Assembly: GCF_023156505.1 (NCBI RefSeq)
Contig: NZ_JALNMJ010000003.1
Coordinates: forward strand, 310,001-374,000
DNA from: Roseibium sediminicola
GTDB lineage: Bacteria > Pseudomonadota > Alphaproteobacteria > Rhizobiales > Stappiaceae
Length of the DNA: 64,000 bases
Direction of reading: 5' to 3'
The notes under the pieces are model-generated. The model saw only the letters and a list, made by a program, of their open reading frames with translations. It ran no database searches and was not told the origin of the DNA. Below, one piece after another: positions 19,303 through 30,333 of this stretch (position 1 is its first letter; every line of letters starts with the position of its first letter). The position numbers and the translations under genes were made by a program.

Positions 19303-19638
19303 ATGACCAGGTCGCACAGCAAGGGAAATTGGAAACTGGGTATCGGTTGCGCCACCGCGGCTGGCCTGCTGTTGATCGGGGGCTGCAACACCTCCAGCTC
19401 CAATGCGGGCGCGTCCCAGACGGTGCGCACATCGGAGGAAACCGCGCCGACCGACCTGCAGCTTCTTTGCGCGTCGAAGACGGTGGAAAAACTCCAGATC
19501 TCGGGCGGCAATGCGCTGCCGGTCAGTTCCGCCCGGTCGGGCGAGCAGGCCTATCAGGTCAATCTCACCTTCGAAGGCGGTCAGGCGACCTGCATTATCG
19601 ACGAGAGCGGTGTGGTTCAGTCGATCACGCCGGTGTAA
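19303..19638 (+). CDS. Small lipoprotein, function unknown
   Basis: A 111-residue protein with a lipoprotein signal: a basic N-terminus, the hydrophobic stretch GCATAAGLLLIGGC and a lipobox LIGGC giving Cys27 as the lipidated residue. The mature part is short and has two further cysteines (LLCASK and ATCIID) that could form a disulfide. I do not recognise the family. It follows the L,D-transpeptidase by 47 bp on the same strand and converges on ilvA, so a joint envelope role is possible. Confidence 0.75.
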   Translation: MTRSHSKGNWKLGIGCATAAGLLLIGGCNTSSSNAGASQTVRTSEETAPTDLQLLCASKTVEKLQISGGNALPVSSARSGEQAYQVNLTFEGGQATCIIDESGVVQSITPV

Positions 19639-19662
19639 CTGCAGACCGTCTTCCGAGCGGCC

Positions 19663-22121
<2,459 letters not shown>

Positions 22122-22178
22122 TCAGAACCTGTGCGGTGGCGACTCTTTCGCCCAATGCCGCTTGAGGGAGGACAAGCC

Positions 22179-23318
22179 GTGGACTTTTCACTCAACGAAG
22201 ATCAGCGTGCCTTTCAGGACATGGCCGCCAGTTTCTCGCGCGACGAGCTGGCGCCCAACGCCAAGCAGTGGGATGAGGACAGCCATTTCCCGATCCCGAC
22301 CCTGCGCAAGGCGGCCGAACTCGGCTTTGGCGGCATTTATGTGAAGGAAGATGTCGGCGGCTCGGCGCTGACCCGGCTGGACGCGGCGCTGATCTTCGAG
22401 GAACTGTCCCAGGGCTGCACCTCGACAGCGGCCTATCTCTCCATCCACAACATGGTGGCCTGGATCATCGACACCTACGGCTCGGAAGAGCTGCGCCAGA
22501 AGTTTTTGGCCAAACTCTGCACCATGGAACTTCTGACCAGCTATTGCCTGACCGAACCAGGCTCCGGATCGGATGCCGCCAGCCTCAGGACCAGCGCCAA
22601 GGACGATGGCGACCATTATGTGCTGAACGGCTCCAAGGCCTTTATCTCCGGCGGCGGGGTCAGCGACCTTTATGCGGTGATGGTCCGCACCGGCGGCGAG
22701 GGGCCGGGGGGCGTCTCCTGTCTGCTGGTGGAGAAAGGCACGCCCGGCCTCAGCTTTGGCGCTAACGAGGTCAAGCTCGGCTGGAAGAGCCAGCCGACGG
22801 CCCAGGTCAATTTCCAGGACTGCCGCGTGCCGAAATCCAACCTGATCGGCGCCGAGGGCCAGGGCTTCAAGATCGCCATGGCCGCACTGGACGGTGGCCG
22901 TCTCAATATCGGCGCCTGTTCGCTGGGCGCGGCCCAGGCCTGCCTCGACCACGCGCTGGCCTATGCGAAGGAGCGCAAGCAGTTCGGCCGGCCGATCGCC
23001 GACTTCCAGGCGTTGCAGTTCCGCCTCGCCGACATGGCGACCGAACTGGAAGCCGCGCGCCTGTTGCTGCACAAGGCGGCTGCCGCTGTCGACGCCAAGG
23101 CGCATGACGCCACCAAGCTCGCGGCGATGGCCAAGCGACTGGCGACCGACACCGGCTTCAAGGTCGTCAACGAGGCGCTGCAGCTCCATGGCGGCTACGG
23201 CTATCTGCGCGATTATCCGATCGAGCGCTATTTCCGCGATGTCCGCGTGCACCAGATCCTGGAGGGCACCAACGAGATCATGCGGCTGATCATCGCCCGC
23301 CAGCTGTTGAAGGACTGA
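22179..23318 (+). CDS. Acyl-CoA dehydrogenase, probably isobutyryl-CoA dehydrogenase
   Basis: A 379-residue FAD enzyme. The signatures [14 protein letters not shown] and the catalytic-glutamate region [13 protein letters not shown] are intact, as is the [14 protein letters not shown] helix. I use the GTG at 22179 because GGGAGGA lies seven bases upstream and the family begins with [10 protein letters not shown]. The next genes encode a 3-hydroxyisobutyryl-CoA hydrolase-like protein and 3-hydroxyisobutyrate dehydrogenase. This context makes isobutyryl-CoA, from valine, the likely substrate; short branched-chain specificity is inferred. Confidence 0.9.
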   Translation: MDFSLNEDQRAFQDMAASFSRDELAPNAKQWDEDSHFPIPTLRKAAELGFGGIYVKEDVGGSALTRLDAALIFEELSQGCTSTAAYLSIHNMVAWIIDTYGSEELRQKFLAKLCTMELLTSYCLTEPGSGSDAASLRTSAKDDGDHYVLNGSKAFISGGGVSDLYAVMVRTGGEGPGGVSCLLVEKGTPGLSFGANEVKLGWKSQPTAQVNFQDCRVPKSNLIGAEGQGFKIAMAALDGGRLNIGACSLGAAQACLDHALAYAKERKQFGRPIADFQALQFRLADMATELEAARLLLHKAAAAVDAKAHDATKLAAMAKRLATDTGFKVVNEALQLHGGYGYLRDYPIERYFRDVRVHQILEGTNEIMRLIIARQLLKD

Positions 23319-23374
23319 TCGAGGTCTGCTTGCTTAATCCTTGAAACGACTCTTTCTTTCCGTGAGGCGCCTCA

Positions 23375-24412
23375 GTGAGCGACGACATCCTGTTTGAAAA
23401 ACGCGGCCATGCCGGTTTCATCACACTCAACCGGCCGAAGGCGCTGAATGCGCTCAATCATGCAATGGCGAAGGCGCTGGCCGATCAGCTGTCGCGCTGG
23501 GCGGACGACACGGAGATCGCCCACGTGGTGATCACCGGGGCGGGTGACAAGGCCTTTTGCGCCGGCGGCGATATCCGCAGCATCTATGACGCGCGCCAGG
23601 CGGGGGAGACCGACGGGCTCAGCAGCTTCTTTCGCGACGAGTATCTGCTCAACGCGCAGATCAAGGCCTATCCCAAGCCGTATATTGCCCTGATCGACGG
23701 CATCGTCATGGGCGGCGGCGTCGGTGTCTCCGTTCATGGCAGCCACCGGATCGGTACGGAAAAGACCATGTTCGCCATGCCGGAGACCGGCATCGGCTTC
23801 TTTCCCGATGTGGGCGGCACCTATTTTCTGCCGCGCATGCCGAAGAAGAGCGGCGTCTATTGTGCGCTCAGCGCTGGCAGGTTGAAGCAGGGCGACGCGC
23901 TTGCGACCGGCGTCCTCACCCATGCAATCGCAGCCGACAACCTTGCCGATCTGGAACGGGCGCTCGAAACCGCGACGGATATCGGCGCGACTTTGGCGCC
24001 CTATCTGATCGCGCCGGAGCGCGGGCCGATCACAGAGAATCTCGATTTGATCGAGGCGCTTTTCTCCGCGGAAACCGTCGATGACATCCTTGCCAGCCTG
24101 GAGGCTTCAAGCGACGACTTTGCCAAAAAGGCGCTTGCCGCCATCCGCGGCAAATCGCCGACCAGCGTGCTGATTGCCTTTGAACAGATGCGGCGCGGCG
24201 CTACGCTCTCCTTCAACGACTGCATGAAGCTTGAATACCGGATTGTCTCGCGGATTCTGCAAGGTACCGAATTCTACGAAGGCATCCGTGCGGTGCTGGT
24301 CGACAAGGACCAGAGCCCGAAATGGTCGCCTTCTCTGTTCAGCCAAGTGGACAGCGCCGATCTGGCGTCGTATTTCGAGGAACCGACGGACGGAGACCTG
24401 CCGCTCCGATAA
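23375..24412 (+). CDS. 3-hydroxyisobutyryl-CoA hydrolase / enoyl-CoA hydratase family protein
   Basis: A 345-residue crotonase-superfamily protein of the longer ECH_2 type, which includes 3-hydroxyisobutyryl-CoA hydrolase. The oxyanion-hole motifs GDKAFCAGGDIRSIY and DGIVMGGGVGVSVHG, plus FAMPETGIGFFPDVGGTYFL, match that subgroup. The C-terminal half (about 240-345) includes the lid-like region LEYRIVSRILQ. It begins with GTG at 23375, 56 bp after the acyl-CoA dehydrogenase. In valine breakdown it would release 3-hydroxyisobutyrate for the dehydrogenase encoded at 24951. Confidence 0.9.
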   Translation: MSDDILFEKRGHAGFITLNRPKALNALNHAMAKALADQLSRWADDTEIAHVVITGAGDKAFCAGGDIRSIYDARQAGETDGLSSFFRDEYLLNAQIKAYPKPYIALIDGIVMGGGVGVSVHGSHRIGTEKTMFAMPETGIGFFPDVGGTYFLPRMPKKSGVYCALSAGRLKQGDALATGVLTHAIAADNLADLERALETATDIGATLAPYLIAPERGPITENLDLIEALFSAETVDDILASLEASSDDFAKKALAAIRGKSPTSVLIAFEQMRRGATLSFNDCMKLEYRIVSRILQGTEFYEGIRAVLVDKDQSPKWSPSLFSQVDSADLASYFEEPTDGDLPLR

Positions 24413-24436
24413 TTGAGAACCGGACCCGGACGACCC

Positions 24437-24856
24437 ATGATCACCAGCTTTCAGGACCTTATTGAATCGCGCCCGCCCTGGAGCACGGTCCTGATCTGGT
24501 ATCTGCGCCTGATCGCAATCATCCTGATCGGCGGTGGCGTAATCTATTGGGCGCGCATCATCGGCATTGTCGAATGGCGCGGCCTGTGGTTCTGGGACAT
24601 GCCGGTTTCCATGCAGGGCGCGATTGTCTTTTTCGCGGTTCTTGACCTGGTCGCGGCAACCGGCCTGTGGCTGACCGTGTCCTGGGGCACGGTGATGTGG
24701 ATCTTCCGCTGCCTGTGTCAGATCGTGATGCACACCGCCTTTTCCGATCTTTATGGCCGCCGGCCTTATGAAATCAGCTTCTATCTCCTGACGATCGCGA
24801 TTTATGGCCTGCTGGTCTATCTGATGGAAAAGGAAAACAGGGCCGAGACCGGCTGA
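24437..24856 (+). CDS. DUF6163 family membrane protein
   Basis: A 139-residue protein with four hydrophobic segments (STVLIWYLRLIAIILIGGGVIYW, AIVFFAVLDLVAATGLWLTV, TVMWIFRCLCQIVMHTAF and ISFYLLTIAIYGLLVYLM, the first listed being over-long for one helix). It matches the short membrane family DUF6163 found in Hyphomicrobiales; its role is unknown. It lies 24 bp after the hydrolase gene and 94 bp before the 3-hydroxyisobutyrate dehydrogenase gene, so it may be part of the valine operon. A TTG start at 24413 is an alternative. Confidence 0.75.
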   Translation: MITSFQDLIESRPPWSTVLIWYLRLIAIILIGGGVIYWARIIGIVEWRGLWFWDMPVSMQGAIVFFAVLDLVAATGLWLTVSWGTVMWIFRCLCQIVMHTAFSDLYGRRPYEISFYLLTIAIYGLLVYLMEKENRAETG

Positions 24857-24950
24857 CCGGCTTGAATCGGTTTCTCAAGCGCCTTGCACCGCGCTTCAAC
24901 GGTGCCGGGCAACAGATTCAAATACAAAGTGAATTTCCCGGGAGGAAAAC

Positions 24951-25844
24951 ATGACGAGCACTATCGGTTTCATCGGTCTTGGCAATATGGGCGGTCCGAT
25001 GGCGATCAATCTTGTTAAGGCGGGCCATCGCGTGCTCGGCTTCGACCTGTCGGAGACGGCCCTGGCAACGCTTGTCGAGGCGGGTGGTGAACAGGCGGCC
25101 GGCGTCGCCGAACTGGCGGCCGAAGCCGACGTGATCGTCACCATGCTGCCGGCTGGCAAGCATGTCCGTCAGATCTACATGGGCGAGGGCGGCATACTGG
25201 AAAACGCCAAGGCCGGAACGCTGATGATCGATTCCTCCACCATCGACGTTGACAGCGCGCGTGCCGTCAGCGATGCGGCGGGCGCCAAGGGCATGAAGAT
25301 GGTCGATGCGCCGGTCTCCGGCGGTGTCGCCGGAGCGGCCGGCGGCACGCTGACTTTCATGGTCGGCGGATCTGACGAGGCTTACGAGGCGGCCAGGCCC
25401 TATCTCGACATCATGGGCAAGACCATCGTCCATGCCGGTGGCGCGGGCACCGGTCAGGCGGCCAAGATCTGCAACAACATGATCCTCGGCATTTCCATGA
25501 TCGCTGTCTCCGAGGCCTTCGTGCTCGCCGAGCGGCTCGGCCTGGACAAGCAGAAGTTGTTCGATATTTCCTCGACCGCATCCGGCCAGTGCTGGTCGCT
25601 GACCTCCTATTGCCCGGTGCCGGGCCCGCTGCCATCCTCGCCGGCCAACCGCGATTACCAGCCCGGATTTGCCGCCGAGATGATGCTCAAGGATCTGAAG
25701 CTTGCCCAGGAAGCAGCGCAGTCTTCCGGGGCTGCGACGCCGCTCGGGGCCGAAGCCGCGGCGCTCTATGCGCTTTTCTGCAACACCGGAGGGGTGGGGC
25801 AGGACTTTTCAGGCATCGTGAAGTTCCTGCGCGGATCATCATGA
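24951..25844 (+). CDS. mmsB: 3-hydroxyisobutyrate dehydrogenase
   Basis: The 297-residue enzyme oxidises 3-hydroxyisobutyrate to methylmalonate semialdehyde with NAD+. The Rossmann motif GFIGLGNMGGPMA is at the N-terminus. The substrate motif DAPVSGGVAGAAGGTLTFMVGG and the catalytic-lysine helix GQAAKICNNMILG are intact. A GGGAGGA ribosome site precedes the ATG. It completes three consecutive steps of valine breakdown with the two upstream enzymes. The next enzyme, MmsA, is not in the window. Confidence 0.94.
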   Translation: MTSTIGFIGLGNMGGPMAINLVKAGHRVLGFDLSETALATLVEAGGEQAAGVAELAAEADVIVTMLPAGKHVRQIYMGEGGILENAKAGTLMIDSSTIDVDSARAVSDAAGAKGMKMVDAPVSGGVAGAAGGTLTFMVGGSDEAYEAARPYLDIMGKTIVHAGGAGTGQAAKICNNMILGISMIAVSEAFVLAERLGLDKQKLFDISSTASGQCWSLTSYCPVPGPLPSSPANRDYQPGFAAEMMLKDLKLAQEAAQSSGAATPLGAEAAALYALFCNTGGVGQDFSGIVKFLRGSS

Positions 25845-25999
25845 ACAAAAAATGAATCGGACCGTTCAAACACAGGCCAAAAGTTAACGGATGATTCAGC
25901 GTGTCTCTTAAGCGGATTTTAGAATCGCTCGGTTAGATTGCGTAACAAGGCGGGAAAAAATATCCGTCGAACGACAGGTACTATAAGAGGCGCAATCAC

Positions 26000-26515
26000 A
26001 TGATCACCGCAAGTAGGGCAGTCGACGCTGTATCACAGAGTGAAGGGGAAGAGCTGGAAATCAAACCGCTCTATCTGGAAGCTCTGACGCTCGTTGAGCG
26101 GCTGCATAGGCGTCTTCTCGACGTCATCAAGGACGAATTCGACCGCATGGGCCGGTCCGATGTGAACAGTGTGCAGGCACTGCTCCTGTTCAATATCGGC
26201 GACAGCGAGCTGACAGCCGGAGAGCTGCGCACGCGTGGCTATTATCTGGGGTCGAATGTCTCCTACAACCTGAAGAAGCTGGTCGAAACCGGCTATATTC
26301 ATCACCAGCGCTCGCGCATGGACCGCCGGTCCGTCCGGGTCAGCCTGACCGACAAGGGCCAGGAAGTGGCAAAGATCGTCAACGATCTCTATGAACGCCA
26401 CATGCTGTCCGTCGAACAGGTCGGTGAAATCGGTCCCAAGGACTTTGTTGCACTCAACAAGTCCCTGCGCCGCCTGGAGCGGTTCTGGACCGACCAGATC
26501 CTTTACCGGCTCTAA
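26000..26515 (+). CDS. ldtR: LdtR-type MarR family transcriptional regulator
   Basis: A 171-residue winged-helix regulator close in sequence character to LdtR of Liberibacter and other Hyphomicrobiales. The helix-turn-helix and wing are in ELTAGELRTRGYYLGSNVSYNL and HHQRSRMDRRSVRVSLTDKG (each at or near the limit, residues about 72-120). LdtR controls the L,D-transpeptidase gene ldtP and osmotic tolerance in the characterised species. Here an L,D-transpeptidase gene follows 345 bp downstream on the same strand, matching that pairing. It is closed by a strong terminator. Confidence 0.88.
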   Translation: MITASRAVDAVSQSEGEELEIKPLYLEALTLVERLHRRLLDVIKDEFDRMGRSDVNSVQALLLFNIGDSELTAGELRTRGYYLGSNVSYNLKKLVETGYIHHQRSRMDRRSVRVSLTDKGQEVAKIVNDLYERHMLSVEQVGEIGPKDFVALNKSLRRLERFWTDQILYRL

Positions 26516-26543
26516 CGTTTACGCGGCACATTCAGATGACAAG

Positions 26544-26572
26544 GCACCGCCCACTGGGCGGTGCTTTTGTTT
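26544..26572 (+). terminator. Rho-independent terminator after ldtR
   Basis: A 9-bp GC-rich stem (GCACCGCCC and GGGCGGTGC) with a three-base loop is followed by TTTTGTTT. It lies 29 bp after the ldtR stop. Confidence 0.85.
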
Positions 26573-26860
26573 GTGCCGTGGTCACGCAAATTTGCAGGCC
26601 GGCGTCTCCTCTCACTGGCTAAATTTGGCTATAACGGCAAAGATTGGTCGTTCCCGGGGCTGCTGACATCTTGTGGTCACAAAGGAATGGCTCTTTGCGG
26701 TGTTTCCGGCGCCGAGATGGTTAAAAAATCTTGCGATTTGTTAACACCCGTTCGTTAGGACTGGGAGCTGGAACAGGCGGGGCAGGCATGTTGAATGCTG
26801 GCAGCGCCACGCGCATCAACTGAGAACTTGCGTTATCGACGCTGCAACGAGAGGGCTGCA
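26573..26860. promoter_or_regulatory. Promoter region of the L,D-transpeptidase gene with a GCAAATTTGC palindrome
   Basis: About 290 bp between the ldtR terminator and the L,D-transpeptidase start. A perfect 10-bp palindrome, GCAAATTTGC, lies at 26586-26595, and a related TAAATTTGG half-site follows about 25 bp later. Either could be an LdtR site, but no published motif was compared. The rest is AT-rich and has no gene. Confidence 0.4.
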
Positions 26861-28141
26861 ATGAACCTTTTATCCGGACCAGACGGGTTTAAGCTTCAAC
26901 GGAAATCAAAGACAAGGCGCGATTTTTTGCGTCTTTGCGCGATCGGATGCGGATTGCCTTTCCTGACAAGCGCTGCAGCCTATGCCCAGAACCAGCAGGT
27001 CGAGTGGGTCGATAATTTCGACATCGCCACCGAGAACATCACGGAAGTGAAATCCTCGGCGCCCACCCTTTCGCCCGAAACCGCGGATTACATCGCCGCG
27101 GCCATGAACCGCTACCAGGGAATCGTGCAATCGGGCGGCTGGGGCACCGTGTCGCCCGGCGGCAAGGCTCTGCGCATCGGCATGAAGGACCCACGGGTCG
27201 TCGAATTGCGCCGCCGCCTGATCGTTTCCGGCGACCTGGAGCAGCAGGCAGGTCTCTCCGACACGTTCGATTCCTACGTTGACGCCGGACTGCGCCGCTT
27301 TCAGCTGCGCCACGGCCTGATCCCCGACGGCGTGATGGGCGAGGGAACTGTGGCCGCGCTCAACATTCCCGCCCATGTCCGCTTGCGCCAGCTCGAAACC
27401 AACATGGTCCGTCTGCGGTCCATGTCCGGCTTCAAAGGCGACCGCTATGTCATGGTCAACATCCCGGCAGCAGAAATTGAAGCGGTTGAAAACGGCTATG
27501 TGCGCTCGCGCCATACGGCCGTCGTCGGCAAGATCGACCGTCAGACGCCGATCCTGAACAGCAATATCTACGAACTGAACTTCAATCCCTACTGGACAGT
27601 GCCGAAGTCGATCATCCGCAAGGACCTGATCCCGAAGATGAAGCAGGATCCGCAATATCTGGAAAAGAACAACATCCGGATCTTTGATTGGAGCAACAAC
27701 GAGCTCAACTGGCAGCAGATCGACTGGAACACCGACGAGGCGACCCAGTACCGCTTTACCCAGGATCCGGGTTCGGAAAACTCGCTGGGCTCGGTGCGGA
27801 TCAATTTCCACAACAAGCACCAGGTCTATTTGCACGACACACCGTCCAAGACCCTGTTCGGTGAAGCCAACCGGTTCCATTCCTCCGGCTGCGTGCGTGT
27901 GCAGAATGTGCGTGAACTGGTCACCTGGCTGCTGCAGTCGACCACGCCGGACTGGGATCGCGGCCGCGTTGACGGCGTCATTCGCACCGGTGAGCGCGAG
28001 GACGTGAAGCTGAAGAAAACGATTCCGCTTTATCTGACCTATGTCACCGCCTGGGCCAATGCCGACGGCGTTGTCCATTTCCGCGATGACATCTACGATC
28101 GGGACGATCTTTACGGCACAGGCGAACAGGCGCGCCTGTAA
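26861..28141 (+). CDS. ldtP: L,D-transpeptidase with Tat-type signal and peptidoglycan-binding domain (LdtP-like)
   Basis: A 426-residue periplasmic enzyme. The N-terminus has a twin-arginine motif (TRRDFLRLCAIGC) and a cleavage site after AAAYA. A PG_binding_1 domain follows (about 110-160, RRFQLRHGLIPDGVMGEGTV). The C-terminal YkuD domain holds the active-site cysteine in FHSSGCVRVQNV. The ATG at 26861 is chosen for AGAGGG six bases upstream; an in-frame start at 26795 would place 22 residues before the signal. It is likely the LdtR target because the pair is adjacent, as in related genomes. Confidence 0.9.
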   Translation: MNLLSGPDGFKLQRKSKTRRDFLRLCAIGCGLPFLTSAAAYAQNQQVEWVDNFDIATENITEVKSSAPTLSPETADYIAAAMNRYQGIVQSGGWGTVSPGGKALRIGMKDPRVVELRRRLIVSGDLEQQAGLSDTFDSYVDAGLRRFQLRHGLIPDGVMGEGTVAALNIPAHVRLRQLETNMVRLRSMSGFKGDRYVMVNIPAAEIEAVENGYVRSRHTAVVGKIDRQTPILNSNIYELNFNPYWTVPKSIIRKDLIPKMKQDPQYLEKNNIRIFDWSNNELNWQQIDWNTDEATQYRFTQDPGSENSLGSVRINFHNKHQVYLHDTPSKTLFGEANRFHSSGCVRVQNVRELVTWLLQSTTPDWDRGRVDGVIRTGEREDVKLKKTIPLYLTYVTAWANADGVVHFRDDIYDRDDLYGTGEQARL

Positions 28142-28169
28142 CACATCTTTCAGGCTGTCTGAAACCAGC

Positions 28170-28209
28170 GAAGCGCCGGTCTTGATAGGGCCGGCGTTTC
28201 GTGCGTTTT
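28170..28209 (+). terminator. Rho-independent terminator after ldtP
   Basis: A stem of about 10 bp (GAAGCGCCGG pairing with CCGGCGTTTC, one G-T pair) with an 11-base loop is followed by GTGCGTTTT. It lies about 30 bp after the stop codon. Confidence 0.7.
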
Positions 28210-28240
28210 ATCCGCAGTGAAGTCGCTTTGGAGGCCAGTC

Positions 28241-28465
28241 ATGAGTCGCGATCCGCGGCCCGGTGAAGTCTATCTGGAATTCCGTCCGGTCGGACAGCAG
28301 GTCAAAGTCAGTGCCATCGACGCGGCGACCGGGATCGAAGTGTCCGTCTTTGGCCCGACCTCCGCATCGCAGGAAGACCTGAAACGAATTGCCGTGCGCA
28401 AGCTCCAGCGCCGGATCGAGCAGGAAAAAGGGTCCGGCCGGGAACCTGACTCAAATCTTTATTAG
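28241..28465 (+). CDS. Small DUF6898-like protein
   Basis: A 74-residue protein that starts MSRDPRPGEVYLEFRPVG, with GGAGG six bases before the ATG. The body GQQVKVSAIDAATGIEVS followed by VFGPTSASQEDLKRIAVRKL is typical of a short conserved alphaproteobacterial family that I place in DUF6898. The function is unknown. It sits alone between the ldtP terminator and the convergent diguanylate cyclase gene. Confidence 0.75.
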   Translation: MSRDPRPGEVYLEFRPVGQQVKVSAIDAATGIEVSVFGPTSASQEDLKRIAVRKLQRRIEQEKGSGREPDSNLY

Positions 28466-28501
28466 AGTTTTTCCCGGTCAGATTGGCACTGGATCAGGAT
28501 G

Positions 28502-29338
28502 TCAGCGCCGGGCCTGCGCCATTGCCGCCTGTTTGCCGGCGGTGCCGCCTGCGCTGTAGACCGAGGAGACAACCGCGTTGCGGCCATTGGTCTTGGCCTG
28601 ATAGAGCGCGCGGTCGGCATGATGGAACAGCGTGTCGATCGGGTCCTTGCGGCTGCTGTCGACAGGGTTGGGGCCTTCCAGGGTGCACAGGCCGAAGCTT
28701 GCCGTGATCGCAAACGAGCAACGGCCGTCCGAAATGGTCTTGTCCGCAATGTTCTGCCGCAGGCGCTCCGCAAGTGCCGCGGCATCGTCGTTGGCGGTTC
28801 TTGGCATCATGATCGCGAATTCCTCGCCGCCCCAGCGCGCGATGATATCGCTTTGCCGCAAATTGTCCTTGAGCACGTTGCACAGTGTTTTCAGCGCCTG
28901 GTCGCCAGCGGCGTGGCCATAGGTATCGTTGACTTCCTTGAACTTGTCGACATCCAAAAGGGCCATGGTGAGCGGATCCTGGCTGCGGCTGCGCGCCTTG
29001 AGTTCGTGATTGCACAATTCCAGGAAATGTCCGCGCAGATAGGTTTCCGTCAGCGCGTCCGTGGTGGCCAGGATGCGGAACTGTTCGACGAGTTCGGCAC
29101 GTGCCCTGACTTCGCCCTCGAGCCGTGCCTTGACGGCCATGAGCTCTTCCTGATTGCGATCGCTGAGGCGCACCATGCGCTTTTGTTCGCGCACCGCCCT
29201 CTTGTAGGCGAGGGTCAATGAGCGGATCAGCCGCGTGGTTTCGTCCAGGCCGCCAAGAATGGTCTCGGCATATTGCAGCACGCGGTCTTCGTCCTCGAAG
29301 AGCGTGAATTCGCTGTCCTTGTCCGATGAATGGGTCAT
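28502..29338 (-). CDS. siaD: Diguanylate cyclase, SiaD-like
   Basis: A 278-residue soluble protein with an N-terminal coiled-coil helix region (about 20-90) and a C-terminal GGDEF domain. The active site is GGEEF in DIIARWGGEEFAIMM, and the inhibitory I-site RQSD lies five residues before it. No membrane segment or sensor domain is present, which fits the SiaD type that is switched on by binding SiaC. Its start overlaps the siaC stop by four bases. It is the last gene of a four-gene operon with siaA, siaB and siaC homologues and should make c-di-GMP under their control. Confidence 0.85.
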   Translation of the reverse strand: MTHSSDKDSEFTLFEDEDRVLQYAETILGGLDETTRLIRSLTLAYKRAVREQKRMVRLSDRNQEELMAVKARLEGEVRARAELVEQFRILATTDALTETYLRGHFLELCNHELKARSRSQDPLTMALLDVDKFKEVNDTYGHAAGDQALKTLCNVLKDNLRQSDIIARWGGEEFAIMMPRTANDDAAALAERLRQNIADKTISDGRCSFAITASFGLCTLEGPNPVDSSRKDPIDTLFHHADRALYQAKTNGRNAVVSSVYSAGGTAGKQAAMAQARR

Positions 29339-29733
29339 GCCACCTCCGAGTCCGGCTTGAGGTAGAACGACGCGTGCAGGAAGTCCTCGGCGAAATCCTC
29401 GCCCATTTCCGCCATCAGGTCGTCTTCCGGGTCGTAGAACCAGTTGACCGTGACCTTGCGGCCCTTTTCCGCGTTGACCTCGAGCATCTGAAACAGGTTC
29501 ATGATCGCCTTGGCGCTCGAGGAATTGAAATAGATGAACCGGACGTCCACCGTCAGCGGCGCATCGGTCGTGGTTGCAAGATACTGGGCAACATTCTGCA
29601 GGATCGGCCCGTAGAAGGCACTGGCGTCCTCGGGATAGCTTTCGCCGGAAAGGGAAAGGTGTCCGACGGCGGGGTCGAGTTCGACCCGCGGCGACCGCGG
29701 TGTTGCATCGATATAAAGCGGGTTGGGTGTCAT
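29335..29733 (-). CDS. siaC: SiaC-like phospho-switch protein (DUF1987)
   Basis: A 132-residue protein with the DUF1987 signature RFIYFNSSSAKAIMNLF near residue 65-81 and VNWFYDPEDD near residue 100. In Pseudomonas aeruginosa, SiaC in its unphosphorylated form binds and activates the diguanylate cyclase SiaD, and the SiaB kinase and SiaA phosphatase set its state. The phospho-acceptor there is a threonine; at the matching place this protein has serines 71-73, so the target may be serine. The gene lies between siaB (18 bp) and siaD (4-bp overlap). Confidence 0.85.
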   Translation of the reverse strand: MTPNPLYIDATPRSPRVELDPAVGHLSLSGESYPEDASAFYGPILQNVAQYLATTTDAPLTVDVRFIYFNSSSAKAIMNLFQMLEVNAEKGRKVTVNWFYDPEDDLMAEMGEDFAEDFLHASFYLKPDSEVA

Positions 29734-29751
29734 GGCCGATGTCTCCGCTTC

Positions 29752-30324
29752 TCAGATAAAGGCTTTCAGAACGAAAAAACTGCGGTTTTCGTCCAGCTTC
29801 AGAAAGTCATATTCCAGGGGCCGTGTGACCCGCCGCGCGATTTCCAGGAGCCCGATCGTGGCGCCTTCGCTGTGCGGATCCGGTTCTTCCCGGAGTTTCG
29901 TGCGGTAGTGTTTGCGCAAGGCCTCGCCATCCATGCCGGCGATGGATTCAAGGCGGGACCTGAGATTGTCGGCTTCCGCGTTGGAGACGGCATTGCCGCA
30001 AATGACGAAGAAGCGGCTGTTGTCCGTCTCGGCTCCATCATAGTCCTGGCCGAGCATGATCACGCCGGCGGACAACCGGGCGGTCTTGGGTTCTCTCAAC
30101 CATTCTTGCTCGTCGGAATAGCGGATCACGTTCTGCACCTGCTCGACAAAAACGGAAAAGACACGTCGCACCACCTTTCCCTCGGTTTTCTTCAGTTCCA
30201 GCTGTTGCTTGACCGCCGTTCCGAGCGCGTAAAGCAGATCCTCGGTTACAAAGCCGGTATAGGCGAACAGCGTGTTGCGCTTCTGCAGCTCCGATCGAAA
30301 CGCGTAAATGTCTTCTCCAAGCAT
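29752..30324 (-). CDS. siaB: SiaB-like kinase (DUF6272)
   Basis: A 190-residue protein of the SiaB/DUF6272 family, a GHKL-related Ser/Thr kinase. A conserved helix FSVFVEQVQNVIRYSDEQ (about 77-94) resembles the N-box with its Glu and Asn. The glycine-rich EGATIGLLEIARR stretch near residue 150 may be part of the nucleotide site. GGAGG lies five bases before the ATG. It lies 9 bp after siaA. In P. aeruginosa it phosphorylates SiaC; the same role here is inferred from the intact gene set. Confidence 0.82.
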   Translation of the reverse strand: MLGEDIYAFRSELQKRNTLFAYTGFVTEDLLYALGTAVKQQLELKKTEGKVVRRVFSVFVEQVQNVIRYSDEQEWLREPKTARLSAGVIMLGQDYDGAETDNSRFFVICGNAVSNAEADNLRSRLESIAGMDGEALRKHYRTKLREEPDPHSEGATIGLLEIARRVTRPLEYDFLKLDENRSFFVLKAFI

Positions 30325-30333
30325 TGCGTCCTC

